This document shows positions 11,832 through 22,644 of a stretch of DNA of 64,000 nucleotides, piece after piece; positions within the stretch are counted from its first letter, which is position 1; the number at the start of each line of letters is the position of its first letter. Made by a program: the position numbers and the translations under genes. Source of the stretch: Azadirachta indica (Eukaryota > Streptophyta > Magnoliopsida > Sapindales > Meliaceae). Location of the stretch: positions 9,247,657-9,311,656 of the forward strand of contig CM040449.1 in NCBI GenBank assembly GCA_022749755.1, in the 5' to 3' direction. The notes under the pieces were generated by a model. It saw only the letters and a program-made list of their open reading frames with translations, ran no database searches and was not told the DNA's origin.

Positions 11832-13039
11832 AACTGTCCGATTATGCAATGACTACTCAAATCTCCATCTCTGATTATGATAATATTTCAGTTGCATCAA
11901 CAACAGGTATGATTTCTTCAACTCAAGAGTATCCTCCTTTCTCCTATACTCAAGCTATTAAATCTGAGTCTTCTACCTAATCTGGGTCATCTACCCAGAA
12001 AAATATTGTGTCTTCTACACAAATTTCTATTCAAAAATCCCATTATAAAATAAAATCCCAAGCACAACATATCTAAATTACCCCCTATGATAAGCCAATC
12101 CAATTAAAAGACCTTTATGCCTTTACCAATAGATTATTCCACCCCGATTTTCAATTTATTACCGATACCCCACTCAAAAATAGAAGATTTTATGAATTCA
12201 TCCTAGTAGATACAAAATCTGTTGAAATCAACCATCACCATAACCCAAAAGACTTTAATTAAATCGTCTACTCTACCTGCAAAATTAAAAAGATCCTATC
12301 ACCTAGAGAATTTCCTGCAACCTTCACATACTCAACTGTATCCTTTTCTATACCATACAAATCAGAAGGATACAATTATATTGATTATCAAAAGGTATGG
12401 TTCAATATGTTTTTCTTTAGATCATTTGACCATTCCTAGTTTATTCAATTTGACCCAACCTGTGCAAACCTCACACCTTCCTGGTTTCCAGAATGGTGGT
12501 TCTTTTTAGGACCCGAACCATCAACATACCCACAACAAGTTATCCAAGAATCCTTTTCCTGATTTAAGAAAAATATCTTAAAAACTAATCAACTATTTTT
12601 TGCTGAACTCAACTTCTATATTAGATTTTCAATTCTGTGGATCCTTTCATGGAATTTTACAGTAGAAAAATTTTATCCAGAATGTAATCTATCCTTATTA
12701 AGAGAATTCAAAATCAAATGGTGGGATAAATATGAGTTAAACAAAATTACTCCTTCAGCAATTACTCAATGGCTAAAGTCAGAAAAGACGATTGTAAAGG
12801 CAGTCAAAGAAGTCTCTTCTCCGCCTCCAAAGAGGACTTCTACACCCTCTGACAAGGCCAGATCAAGCATCCCTCCAAAGAATAAGAGACAGTACTATGC
12901 CAAAATGTTCAATGAAATAATCAAGAAAATGGAAGAAGAAGAAAATAATGACACTCAAAAATCTTCAACAGGATCTACTAAACCACCGATAGATGACCTG
13001 TATGGTGGGCCATTCTCTCAAAACTCATTTGATCTGTAA
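11813..13039 (+). pseudogene. Viral copy 1 second ORF, unknown function (broken)
   Basis: It opens with ATG at 11813, overlapping the end of the polyprotein, and ends TAA at 13037-13039: 409 codons including the stop, the same length as in copy 2. Visible features are a Ser/Thr-rich N-terminus, a central aromatic-rich part (FHPDFQF, NRRFYEF, then IDYQK and PEWWFF), and a basic, proline-containing C-terminal third with PPPKRTSTP, a Lys/Arg cluster and an acidic run of Glu. In-frame stops include 11978, 12075, 12260 and 12437. Florendoviruses are known to carry a second ORF of unknown function after the polymerase; position and size fit. I do not recognise a catalytic motif. Confidence 0.75.
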
Positions 13040-13281
13040 TTATTCAAATCCAGACAAAGGCACATTTAGCACATGGCCGGCAGTAAGGATAATTATTCAA
13101 GAATATTTCAGGTCAATTATGCAAGACTTATTATCATGTGACCGACATCAAGCATCCTCAAGGACAATTATTCAAGACAAATACATGTGACCGACAACAA
13201 GAATCTTTCTTTTCTTTTAGTTAATTTTGTTGTATTCAATAATTGTATTCATCAATAATGTAAGAGTTATTCAATTGTAAC
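13040..13281 (+). promoter_or_regulatory. Viral copy 1 upstream promoter region with repeated motif
   Basis: Between ORF2 and the TATA box lie near-repeats of about 40-50 bases: segments ending ATGTGACCGACATCAAGCAT (around 13136-13155) and ATGTGACCGACAACAAGAAT (around 13186-13205), each preceded by CAATTATTCAAGA-like or CAATTATGCAAGA-like sequence. Copy 2 has the same arrangement at about 14041-14200. Repeated short elements upstream of a TATA box are typical of plant pararetrovirus enhancers; which factors bind is unknown. Confidence 0.5.
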
Positions 13282-13290
13282 TATAAATTA
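13282..13290 (+). promoter_or_regulatory. TATA box of 35S-like promoter, viral copy 1
   Basis: TATAAATTA stands 243 bases after the ORF2 stop and about 95 bases before an AATAAA signal. In caulimovirids the pregenomic RNA starts about 30 bases after such a TATA box. Copy 2 has the identical box at 13958-13966 on the other strand. Confidence 0.75.
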
Positions 13291-13376
13291 GAGAATCGTT
13301 TCCTCACTGAAGGAGGCGAACTTTAAAGAGAAAATACTTAGTGAAAAACTCCCTTTTGTAATATTCTCCTACAATC

Positions 13377-13382
13377 AATAAA
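13377..13382 (+). terminator. Poly(A) signal AATAAA, viral copy 1
   Basis: AATAAA lies just downstream of the inferred transcript start. That placement is usual in plant pararetroviruses, where the signal is passed over near the promoter and used at the 3' end, giving a terminally redundant RNA. The counterpart in copy 2 is at 13865-13870 on the minus strand. Confidence 0.65.
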
Positions 13383-13591
13383 ATATTTCTATTTTTAAAA
13401 CTATTTGTTCTTATTTTGTTCATACAATTTCCAATTTAATATTCCAATTCTTAAACGTGAAATTTCAAATTTTATTTTCCAAAATCAATCCTTATTTCAA
13501 ATCATCAACTTATTTTACTCATCATCTCTCTAGTCCCATTAAATTAATTCACAATTATTTTCAAATCATTTACTTATTTTACTCATCATCT

Positions 13592-13665
13592 CTCTAGTCC
13601 CGATCTCTTCCTGGGCAAATTTGGTATTAGAGTCAAATTCGCTCAGGAAGAGATCGGGACTAGAG
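13592..13665. repeat. Junction palindrome between the two viral copies
   Basis: The arms 13592-13613 and 13644-13665 are perfectly complementary over 22 bases. Beyond them the whole leaders, and the 7.5-kb genomes, continue the inverted repeat imperfectly. The 30-base centre contains TGGTATTAGAGT (13622-13633), a primer-binding site with two C-to-T changes. The two viral genomes are therefore joined at, or within a few bases of, the minus-strand discontinuity of the viral DNA. Confidence 0.85.
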
Positions 13666-13864
13666 ATGATGAGTAAAATAAGTTGATGAATTAATTTGAA
13701 AATAATAAATTAGAAAATTATTGATGATTTGAAAAAAGAATTAATTTTGGAAATAAGAATTAATTTTGAAAATAAATTTGAAATTACACGTTTAAGAATT
13801 GGAATCTTAAATTGAAAATTGTAAGAATAAAATAAGAACAAATAGTTTTTGAAAATGGAAATAT

Positions 13865-13966
13865 TTTATTGATTGTGGGAGAATATTACAAAAGGGAGTT
13901 TTTCACTAAGTATTTTCTCTCTAAAGTTCGTCTCCTCGAGTGAGGAAACGATTCTCTAATTTATAG
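13865..13966 (-). promoter_or_regulatory. 35S-like promoter TATA box and poly(A) signal, viral copy 2
   Basis: Read on the minus strand, TATAAATTA (13958-13966) is followed by the leader and AATAAA (13865-13870), as in copy 1. This promoter drives leftward, toward copy 1, so the two viral promoters face each other across the junction palindrome. Confidence 0.7.
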
Positions 13967-14208
13967 ATACATTTGAATAACTTTTACATTATTAATGAAT
14001 ACAATTATTGAATACAACAAAATTGACTAAAAGAAAAGAAAGATGCTTGTTGTCGGTCACATGTATTTGTCTTGAATAATTGTCCTTGAAGATGCTTGAT
14101 GTCGGTCACATGATAAATAAGTCTTGCATAATTGTCCTGGAATATTCTTGAATAATTGTCCTTGCTGCCGGCCATGTGCTAAATGTGCCTTTGTCTGGAT
14201 TTGAATAA

Positions 14209-15435
14209 TTATAGATCAAATGGGTCTTGACAGAATGGCCCACCATATGGGTCATCTGTCGGTGGTTGAGTAGATTTTGTTGAAGATTCTTGAGTGTCAT
14301 TATTTTCTTCTTCTTCCATCTTCTTGATTATTTCATCGAATATTTTGGCATAGTACTGTCTCTTATTCTTTGGAGGGATGCTTGAACTAGCTTTGTCAGA
14401 GGGTGTAGAAGTCCTCTTTGGAGGTGGAGAAGAGACTTCTTTAACTGCCTTTACAATCGTCTTTTCTGACTTTAACCATTGAGTAATTGTTGAAGGAGTA
14501 ATTTTGTTTAAGTCATATTTATCCCACCATTTGATTTTGAATTCTCTTAATAAGGATAGATTACATTCTGGATAAAATTTTTTTACTGTAAAATTCTATG
14601 AAAGGATCCACAGAATTGAAAATTTAATATGAAAGTTGAGTTCAACAAAAAATAGTTGATTAGTTTTTGGGATATTTTTCTTGAATCAGGGAAAGGATTC
14701 TTGGATAACTTGTTGTGGGTATATTGATGGTTCGGGTCATAAAAAGAACCACCATTCTTGAAACCAGGAAGGTGTGAGGTTTGCACAGGTTAGGTCAAAT
14801 TGAATTAATCAGGAATGGTCAAATGATTTAAGGAAAAACATATTGAACCATGCCTTTTGATAATCAATATAATTGTATCTTTCTGTTTTGTATGGTACAA
14901 AAAAGGATACAGTTGAGTATATAAAAGTTGCAGGAAATTCTCTAGGTGATAGGATCTTTTTAATTTTGCAGGTGGAGTAGGCGATTTGATTAAAGTCTTT
15001 TGGGTTATGGTGATAGTTGATTTGAACAGATTTTGTATCTATTAAGATGAATTCGTAAAATCTTCTATTTTTGAGTGGGGTATTGGTAATAAATTGAAAA
15101 TCGGGGTGGAATAATCTATTGGTAAGGGCATAAAGGTCTTTTAATTGGATTGGCTTATCATAGTGGGTAATTTGGATATGTTGTGCTTGAGATTTTGTTT
15201 TATAATGGGATTTTTGAATAGGAATTTGTGTAGAAGACACAATATTTTTCTGGGTAGATGACCCAGGTTATGTAGAAGACCCAGATTTAATAGCTTGGGT
15301 ATAGGAGTAAGGAGGATACTCTTGAGTTGAAGAAATCATACATGTTGTTGATGCAACTGGAATATTACCGTAACCAGGGATGGAGATTTGAGTAGTCATT
15401 GCATAATCGGACGGTTTCATATTTTTGCTGGACAT
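14209..15435 (-). pseudogene. Viral copy 2 second ORF, unknown function (broken)
   Basis: ATG at 15435 and TAA at 14209-14211 give 409 codons including the stop, matching copy 1 exactly in length. The longest open stretch is 14809-15240, from just after the shared stop region to a TGA that falls on the same codon as a TAG in copy 1. A TAA at 15268-15270 is codon 56 in both copies. The C-terminal part again holds PPPKRTSTP and an acidic run. Unknown function; see the copy 1 entry. Confidence 0.75.
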
Positions 15436-17629
15436 TTTGGGTTTTCTCTCAGTGTTTGATTATCACTCTCTATTTTTCCTTGTAAAAATTCTCTCGTAAG
15501 ATAATCCGATAAAGAGTTGGATTCTCCCTTTATATAGAAAATTTGAAAATCAAAGTTGGACAAAATTGCCTGCCATCTTGCAAATATTTGCTTGAAAACC
15601 AAATTTTTAACATCTTTTTCTAAAACTTCTTTTGCAGATTTGCAGTCAATTCGTAATAAAAAACTTTTATTGAATAAGTCATCTTGAAATTTCATAATAC
15701 ATAAAACAATTGATAAAATTTTCTTTTTAATTGTTGAATAATTTTTCTGGGCTCCTATCCAAACACCTGAATGGAATCTAACTATTAATTCCTTATTACT
15801 TCTATCAAGTTTTTGTTTGAGTATTCCACCATAACCTATGTCTGAAGCATCGGTTTCTACTATAAGGGTCGCACTAGGATCTGCAATAGACAAACATGGT
15901 AAAACCTTAACCTTTTGTTTAAGAAGCTTAATTACTCTAATATGTTTTTCAGTCCAATTAGGAGGATTTTTCCTTAATCTTTGATACAATGGTTCACAAA
16001 GTTGTCTAAGGTTTGGGAAAAAGTCTGCTACATAATTAAGTGATCCTAAAAATCTTTATAATTGAGTTTTCTCCCTAATTGCATCAGAAAATTTTGAAGC
16101 AAATTCTATTGATCTATTAATAGGTTGAATAGTACCTCTATATATTTCATGGCCTAAAAATCTAATCTTGGTTTGGAATAATTTCATTTTGGTGGCCGAC
16201 ACTTCTAGACCATTCTTTTTGACCACATGTAGAAATAATTCTAAATGTTTAAAATGTTGTTCTATTGAGTTAGAAAAGATAAGGACATCATCAATGTACA
16301 CAATAGAGAAATGTGTGAAAGGGTTGAATATGTTATTCATAATATTTTGGAATTCCGAAGGGGCATTTTTAAGTCCAAATGGCATTACGTTCCATTCGTA
16401 ACGGCCAAAAGGTACCGTAAAGGTTGTTTTGTACCTATCCTTTTCATCTATTTGGACTTGCCAAAATCCACTCTTCATATCAAATTTGAAAATATTACAC
16501 TATTGTATAATCTTTTGAGTAAATCTTTTTTATTAGGAATTGGATTCCTAATCCATTGAAAGACTTTGTTTAAAGGTTTGTAATTAATAATTAATCTGGG
16601 GACTCCTTTTTCTATTTCAGAATTTTTGTTAACATAAAAAGCTGGACAACTCCAAAGAGACTTAGATTTCCTAATAAGTCTTTCATTGAGTAGGTCATTA
16701 ATTTCTTTTTTACAATGTTCTAAAAGTTCATGATTCATTTGAATAGGACCAGCTTTTGTGGGAATTTGTTTTTTATTAAAGTGTTTTTCATATGGAAGTT
16801 GGATTATATGCTTTTTCCTTTCCCAAAAAGCATTGGGTAGGTCTGAGCATATTTTTTTTTTTAAAAATGATTGAAGTTGTTGAACTCATGCTTGAATAGT
16901 AGGATTCCCTAATTGTTTTTTTACTTTGTCATACTGGATTTCTTTCTGCAAAGATTGGATATGATTTCTTTTGTTGGATATAATATTAAGTTGTCGGGTA
17001 ATAGAATTTTCTTGGAGTAAATTGATCTCTTTTTGACTTATAGGAGACAAGAAATGAAAGGTAATTTGTTTGCCTAACACGTGAGTATGAATTCCTTTAT
17101 CATCTACAGTAAAGGGGTATATCTGAGTAAAAAATGGAGTACCTAAAATAATGTTTTGGCTAAGATTTTTGACTAAAATAAAATTATTCTTAAAACAATA
17201 ATTATTATTACAAATTCTTACATTTGATAATTTATATTTAACGTTAAGACTTGAACCATTTGCACCATGTAATTTTTCATTAGTTTTTTCATAAAATTGT
17301 GTTGATATTATTCCTTCTCTAATACAATTTTGATCAGCACCGGAGTCAACTAATGCTGTGATTTTTAAGTGGAAACTGTTTCCTATATGGAGTGATATGT
17401 GAATATACCATTTTTGAAAATTGATCTTACTAACAAGTTGAATAAACGTGTCATCAGAGTTATTATTGGAATCTAATTCTATAGAATTTTGAGGTTGAAT
17501 AATTTCTTTTTGTTTTCTAGTGGAGCTTTTTAGTAACTCTATTCTAACATTATTTTGTAATTGTTGTAATTGTTGTTCTTGAACTTTTTGTTCTAATTCC
17601 TTAAGTTGTTTTTTAAGTAATTTAACTTC
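15417..17629 (-). pseudogene. Viral copy 2 protease, reverse transcriptase and RNase H region (broken)
   Basis: On the minus strand the protease DSG lies around 17342-17350, the reverse transcriptase YIDD at 16287-16298, and RNase H with ETDASDIGYGG near 15850. The frame ends at 15417, overlapping ORF2 by 19 bases as in copy 1. Breaks include a TGA near 16883 (CGA in copy 1) and a TAA just downstream of QL near 16055 (CAA in copy 1). Long open stretches remain at 15417-15989, 16056-16478 and 16475-16738, so this copy is somewhat better preserved than copy 1 over the polymerase. Confidence 0.87.
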
Positions 17630-19759
17630 TTATTGTAATTCTCCTGTAGTAACTTGTTTAAAAAGAATTTGAGTAGGATATTTATCGAAAATTTTGTTAA
17701 GACTAAATGGTTCTGGAGTACTAAGGTGTTGTTTTTGAGTAAGGATATCTTTGAGTTTAAGCAAGTATTCTCTTTTTACATCAGGATCTTCTATTTTATC
17801 TATAATATCTAAAAGAAATTGTTTATCCTGTTTTCCACTTGATATCATATTGAGTGATTGACAATGGCATATTCCTTCGCTACAGCTACAATCTTGAATA
17901 CTACCTGTGTCACTAGAATTTTCTATTTCTTGAATAACTTTAGAGGAATCAGATTGACTATTAGAATTTTCGCTAAGCAGAAGTTGGGTAAATTTTTGTC
18001 TAAAATCCTCATCATCTTTGAATATTTCATTAATCCTATTTCTTGTTCTACAATTAGTGGACGTATGGCCTGGTTTCTTACAGGTCCAACAAACTATGGG
18101 CTTTTTACTATGTTTGGGCTTACTACGTTTTTTATTCTTTTTGTAATAAGGTTCATTAAATTGGAATTTTTTGTTGTGTTTTGGAGGATAAATAATAGTT
18201 TTGGGCCTATGTGGTTTTCTACGGGATGGGGCCGTGAGATTGTCATAACCATATTGAGCACAAAAGTTTCCTACAGTTTATTTAAAAAAATATTTCTCAC
18301 TATTTTTCTTATCTTTTTGTTCTTAACATAAGGCTAAACCTTCTTTCTTAACGAATGCAAAAAATTGGCCATAAGTAATAGTGTCCCAAGGGATTGAACT
18401 AACTCCAGTAATTTCTACTAATTTTTTGAGTACTCTATTTGAGAAGAATTTGGGTAATCCTGCAATAAATCTTTCTTTCCAGAAAGAGGCATTACAGTCC
18501 TGTCGTTGGAATATATGTGTAACGAAAACATCTTTATACCATCTAAAGTCACCTAAAGTTGGACACCTAAGATTTGTAAGCACTAATTTTGAACTCTGGA
18601 GTTCTTCTTGAGGATTGCCCATAAAATGCATGGCTATCGTATGCATAAGTACTTCTACAACATTTTGAGTTTCTTTGACCTCTTGGAATCCTTGATCATC
18701 TTCTATTATGAGTTGTTCTACGTGATTGAGTATACTTTGTTGAGTAGTTGTACTAAAACTATTATCCCACCAATACCTAAGGGATCTTGTAAATCCTGCT
18801 ACTGTTAATCTAGCGGCTTGATGGTCAGTGTTTTTTACAGCTTTATAAGCTATTGCAGCCATTCCTATTTTTTGGAGTATATTCATGATTTCATATTCGG
18901 ATCTATCATCTATATTCCATTCATAGATAGCTTCACCGGTGTATTGAGTAGTAACATACTTAGCGCATTCTTCACATTGAATATCTGGTGGAGTAGGTTT
19001 AGGATAATAATTTCTATTTAATGTGTTTCTCCAATTATTGGGTTGTCTAGTTTTTCTTTGTAACATATTAATTTCTAAGGGTTCACTATCCTCATCTTGA
19101 CTTTGGGTTTGAATATCTAAAGTTTCATCTATGGTATTAACGTTGGAAGGTCCAGGTAAAGACGATAATTTTTTATTAATTTGTTTTAAAAGGTCAATTT
19201 TGGGAAAAGGAGTAATTTCTTTATCTTTTTACGGTAATGGTTGAGGTTTGAATAGAGGTGGGGTCACACTAGAAGGAAAACTAGGATTAGGGGTAGTTTG
19301 GTCTATTTTATCTTCTATATGACTAACTTGTTTAGAAATAGTGTGCAATATTTGACTTTGGTAATTATTCTGTTCATATAGTTTTTTAATATCTCTTAAG
19401 GTGGAAGGTTTGGTGTTTGATCTATCATCAGCTAATTTGAATGGTGATGTTGTAATACGACTACCTGAAATATTAAGTTGGAGAGATTCTACGAGTAGAT
19501 GAACGGATTGAATAATGCCATGATTTTTTGTTTCCCATTTTCTAAGATGGCTAGTGTGGACGTCTAAGTTTGATTTTCTAAAAGGATACATTATTTTATT
19601 ATTAAAAGAGTACATTTCAAACCACGTGAAAAATGAAATATTTGTCTTTATCCTATTCATGTCTTCATACCAAGCTGTCCTAATAATGGCTTGTTACTCT
19701 AAGTCAAAATTTGTTAAAAACCACGTTTTCTTTTCCTTGTTTAATGGTGAGCTAAAGTC
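17630..19759 (-). pseudogene. Viral copy 2 coat-protein region with zinc knuckle (broken)
   Basis: The CX2CX4HX4C knuckle lies at 18050-18091. The capsid core is open over 18323-19066 and the preceding part over 19229-19660. Stops at 17630, 18323 and 19229 each correspond to CAA in copy 1. Another stop near 19695 is in the codon adjacent to the copy 1 stop at 7556. Confidence 0.75.
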
Positions 19760-20852
19760 TTATCTAAGGAAATTTTTGTCTATTTCCCAATTTTCATTAA
19801 TTATTGTGTTAATAGTTTGAAAATTAGAAAATATTGGAGATTCCGGCCTATGCACTGGTTCGGCTACTGGAGTAGTATACTGAACGGAACTTTGAGTATT
19901 TAGATCTTCTATCTTAATAGTTTGAACTCTAGAGGTGCTAGGAATGGAAAATGATGATCTAGCGGCTTGAAAATCTGGATAACTAGTTGGTGGTCTAGAT
20001 TGTCTAAAAGAATTAAATTTAAGAAGGATTTTACCATTATTGGTTTCTAATACTTGAGAAATTTTTTTTTGAGCTAAATTCCTAGAGACTTGTGGTTGAT
20101 TTATTTTCCAGTTTTCTAGAATACTAATTTCATCCCATTTGAGTAATTTTGGAGTAAAAGAATCTATTGGAGTTTCTTCATCTTCTGTTTGAATATTTAG
20201 AATGGATGTTTCTCCTCTATTGTCTTGTAATAAACATTTAGGGTTAAATTGGGAAGTAATTTGTTTAAAATAAATTCTATAAAGTAACATATATCCTTGC
20301 CTATTGGGTTGGAATTTTATTTCTAGAATATAGATATTGAGTACTAAAGTATCTAAAATGGACGGATCATGTAAACTAACCTGGAAATTTGGGGCACAAT
20401 TGAAATAAATAGCTCCATTGCAGAGGTTTGTCTTAACTACGCCTAAAAGAGAATTTTGGAACTTGAGTAATATTTTATCTCTAAAGAGGAACTAAAATTG
20501 GAGAATCTAATCGTTTTCTTGCTAAAGGTTTGATTGCTATTTAAATAAGTTCAAAATGGATATAATTAAAATCTTGTTCTTTATATTTATTAAGTGCAGT
20601 AGAATTGAGTAACCTAATTTCTTCGAATTCATTTTGTAACGATAAAATTTCTTCATATTCTTTTATGGAGAATGCAGTCCTAAAATCAAATTTTCCTATA
20701 TCATAGATAATATTGGGTAGAATAGTGGGTAACCTATCTTTGGATAAATATTCACTGACATTACTAATTCTACTCATGATTTCTCTAAAACTAATAGTTT
20801 TCGAGGGTTCTTTAGACTTAGAACCAAATAACTTTCTAATTGAAGAAGCCAT
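19760..20852 (-). pseudogene. Viral copy 2 movement-protein region (broken)
   Basis: ATG at 20852 starts MASSIRKLFG. The first part is open to a TAA at about 20538 (CAA in copy 1), with a one-base difference from copy 1 near 20492. The second part, with the GYMLLYRIYFK segment, is open over 19760-20290. Role as for copy 1: 30K-type plasmodesmal transport, inferred from motif and position. Confidence 0.73.
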
Positions 20853-21113
20853 AATTAAAACTATTACAAACAAATAATTTAAAACACATAAATACTAAAT
20901 ACAAAGAGAGTTAGGGGAACACCTTCGGGTTGAACGCTGGACTTACAACCTCACTTCTTCGTAAGATCTTACTGTCACTCGTGACTTGGCTTGCCAAACC
21001 TACAAACAGCTTTACATTGCTCCCTCTCTATACTTAGGATGTTTTGTATTTTAAATTATTTATCTAACAATTGTTTTTATTAAAAATTGGAACAATTTCG
21101 AAAACACTTTGCA

Positions 21114-22644
21114 AATTGTAGTTTTATAGCCAGGAGATTAAATTTGTTACAATGCATTGGACAAGAAGAGAGAAAGGAGAGAAGAATGAGTTTTTATTGT
21201 GTTTAGAATCAAATGAAGGGTATTTGTAGGTAAAAAATAGGGGTTTCATTGATATTGACCCGATAATGCAAACGATGACAAAGGAAAATCATAGCCTTTG
21301 CATTGTCTTGCAAGTATGATTGATTTTTCTTCTTAATTGTATTTTCTAAGCATATAGATTGAAGATGCATTTTTGCATTCAACACCTATGAAAGACAATT
21401 GCTCTCAAAGCATCAAGTGCATGAATTTGCAAATATGTGAGATGAGCTATTTTGCAAATCTCTTTGAGAAATTAGATTTTATCTCCCTGATTTTTAAAAA
21501 AAGTTGATATATTTTCTTGAACTTTTGTGAAAGGCAAGATATTCTCCTAGGTTTTTGAGAAAGTTAAAATATCTCTAAAATTATTATTTATACTTTAATT
21601 TGATTATTTTATTTTTTATGGTTAAAAATTTCATAATAATTATATTATTTTTATTTTTTTATTTTGTAATAGTTAATATAATTTTGTTTTGACATTTAAA
21701 TTTAAAAATTATGATAATATTTTGACCTTTAATTATTTATTTTCTTCCAAATTTATTATCAAATTTATATAATATTTAATAATATATTTTCTAAAATATA
21801 TCATATTGTTAAAATAATTTATTTTAAAATTATGTATAATTAATATTGTCAAAATTATTTATAATTATATAAACATTTAAGAAATTTTGACAACAAATTT
21901 TATGTTCTAAAAATTTTTATAATTAATTATAAATAATTTTTTAAATAAACTATTTAATAATATGACATATTTTGAAAATTATATACAATTAGATATTATA
22001 AATATTTAATAATAGATTTTGAAGGAAAAAAATAATTAAGGACTAAATATTATTATAGTTTTTTAAATTTAAATGTTACAATAAAATTATATTGATTTAT
22101 TATAAAATAAAAATAAAGATAATATAACTATTTTACATATTTTTAACAGTGAGGGGTAAAATAGTTAAATTGAAATATAAATAATAATTTAAGGAGTGTC
22201 TTCTTTTTCCAAAAATTAAGGGAAATTTTGCCTTTTTCAAAATTTAGGGGTTTATTGATTAGTTTTTTCAAAACTTAGGGGAGTAAAGTATAGTATTTCA
22301 ATCTATTTATATATTAGAGAAAGATGATAGATATTAGTATCATGAATTATAAGTTCAATGTATTTAGAATTTCATGTAATTTTCATATTGTAGTGATTAT
22401 GTAACTCAAATGAATATTGAGATTATAATAACATCAACAAATAGGTTGACGGAGATAAAAATATACAACACTTTATCCTTATTTTTGGTTTAGAATGTTA
22501 AATTTAATGGCAATCGCAGAGCATACTTAACGGGAAACAAACCTCCTATGCAAGTCTCTAAATCTATTTTTTTAAAATTGTAAATAATATTATTTTGGTT
22601 AGATTCGAATTTATGATTTTCGTAAAAAAATCAATACTTTAAAC
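21114..22644. repeat. Right copy of about 1.53-kb direct duplication flanking the viral block
   Basis: Direct repeat of 4317-5851. Its right end continues without a break into unique sequence (22645 onward), including the second half of a hairpin. This makes the right side the original host continuation, and the left copy the truncated one at that end. No convincing gene. Confidence 0.85.

Larger units (their letters stand above)
5852..21109. mobile_element. Endogenous florendovirus-like pararetrovirus, two genomes in inverted orientation
   Basis: This is a 15.3-kb insertion of Caulimoviridae DNA. Copy 1 runs on + from about 6129 to 13633 and copy 2 on - from 21109 to about 13634, each close to 7.5 kb. 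The order is tRNA-Met primer-binding site, a polyprotein with movement protein, coat protein with zinc knuckle, aspartic protease, reverse transcriptase and RNase H, then a second ORF, then a 35S-like promoter and poly(A) signal. That layout fits genus Florendovirus; Petuvirus is the nearest alternative. There is no integrase and no LTR, as expected for passively integrated virus DNA. Both copies carry many stops and shifts. The copies differ by about 4.7% over about 340 compared bases. Confidence 0.88.

Noticed and set aside
13592..13665. Junction palindrome read as a transcription terminator or replication origin
   Set aside because: It is fully explained by two inverted viral leaders meeting at the primer-binding site.
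4317..22644. Flanking duplicates as LTRs of one giant retrotransposon
   Set aside because: The ends are not TG...CA, no primer site or polypurine tract adjoins them, and the interior is integrase-less pararetrovirus.
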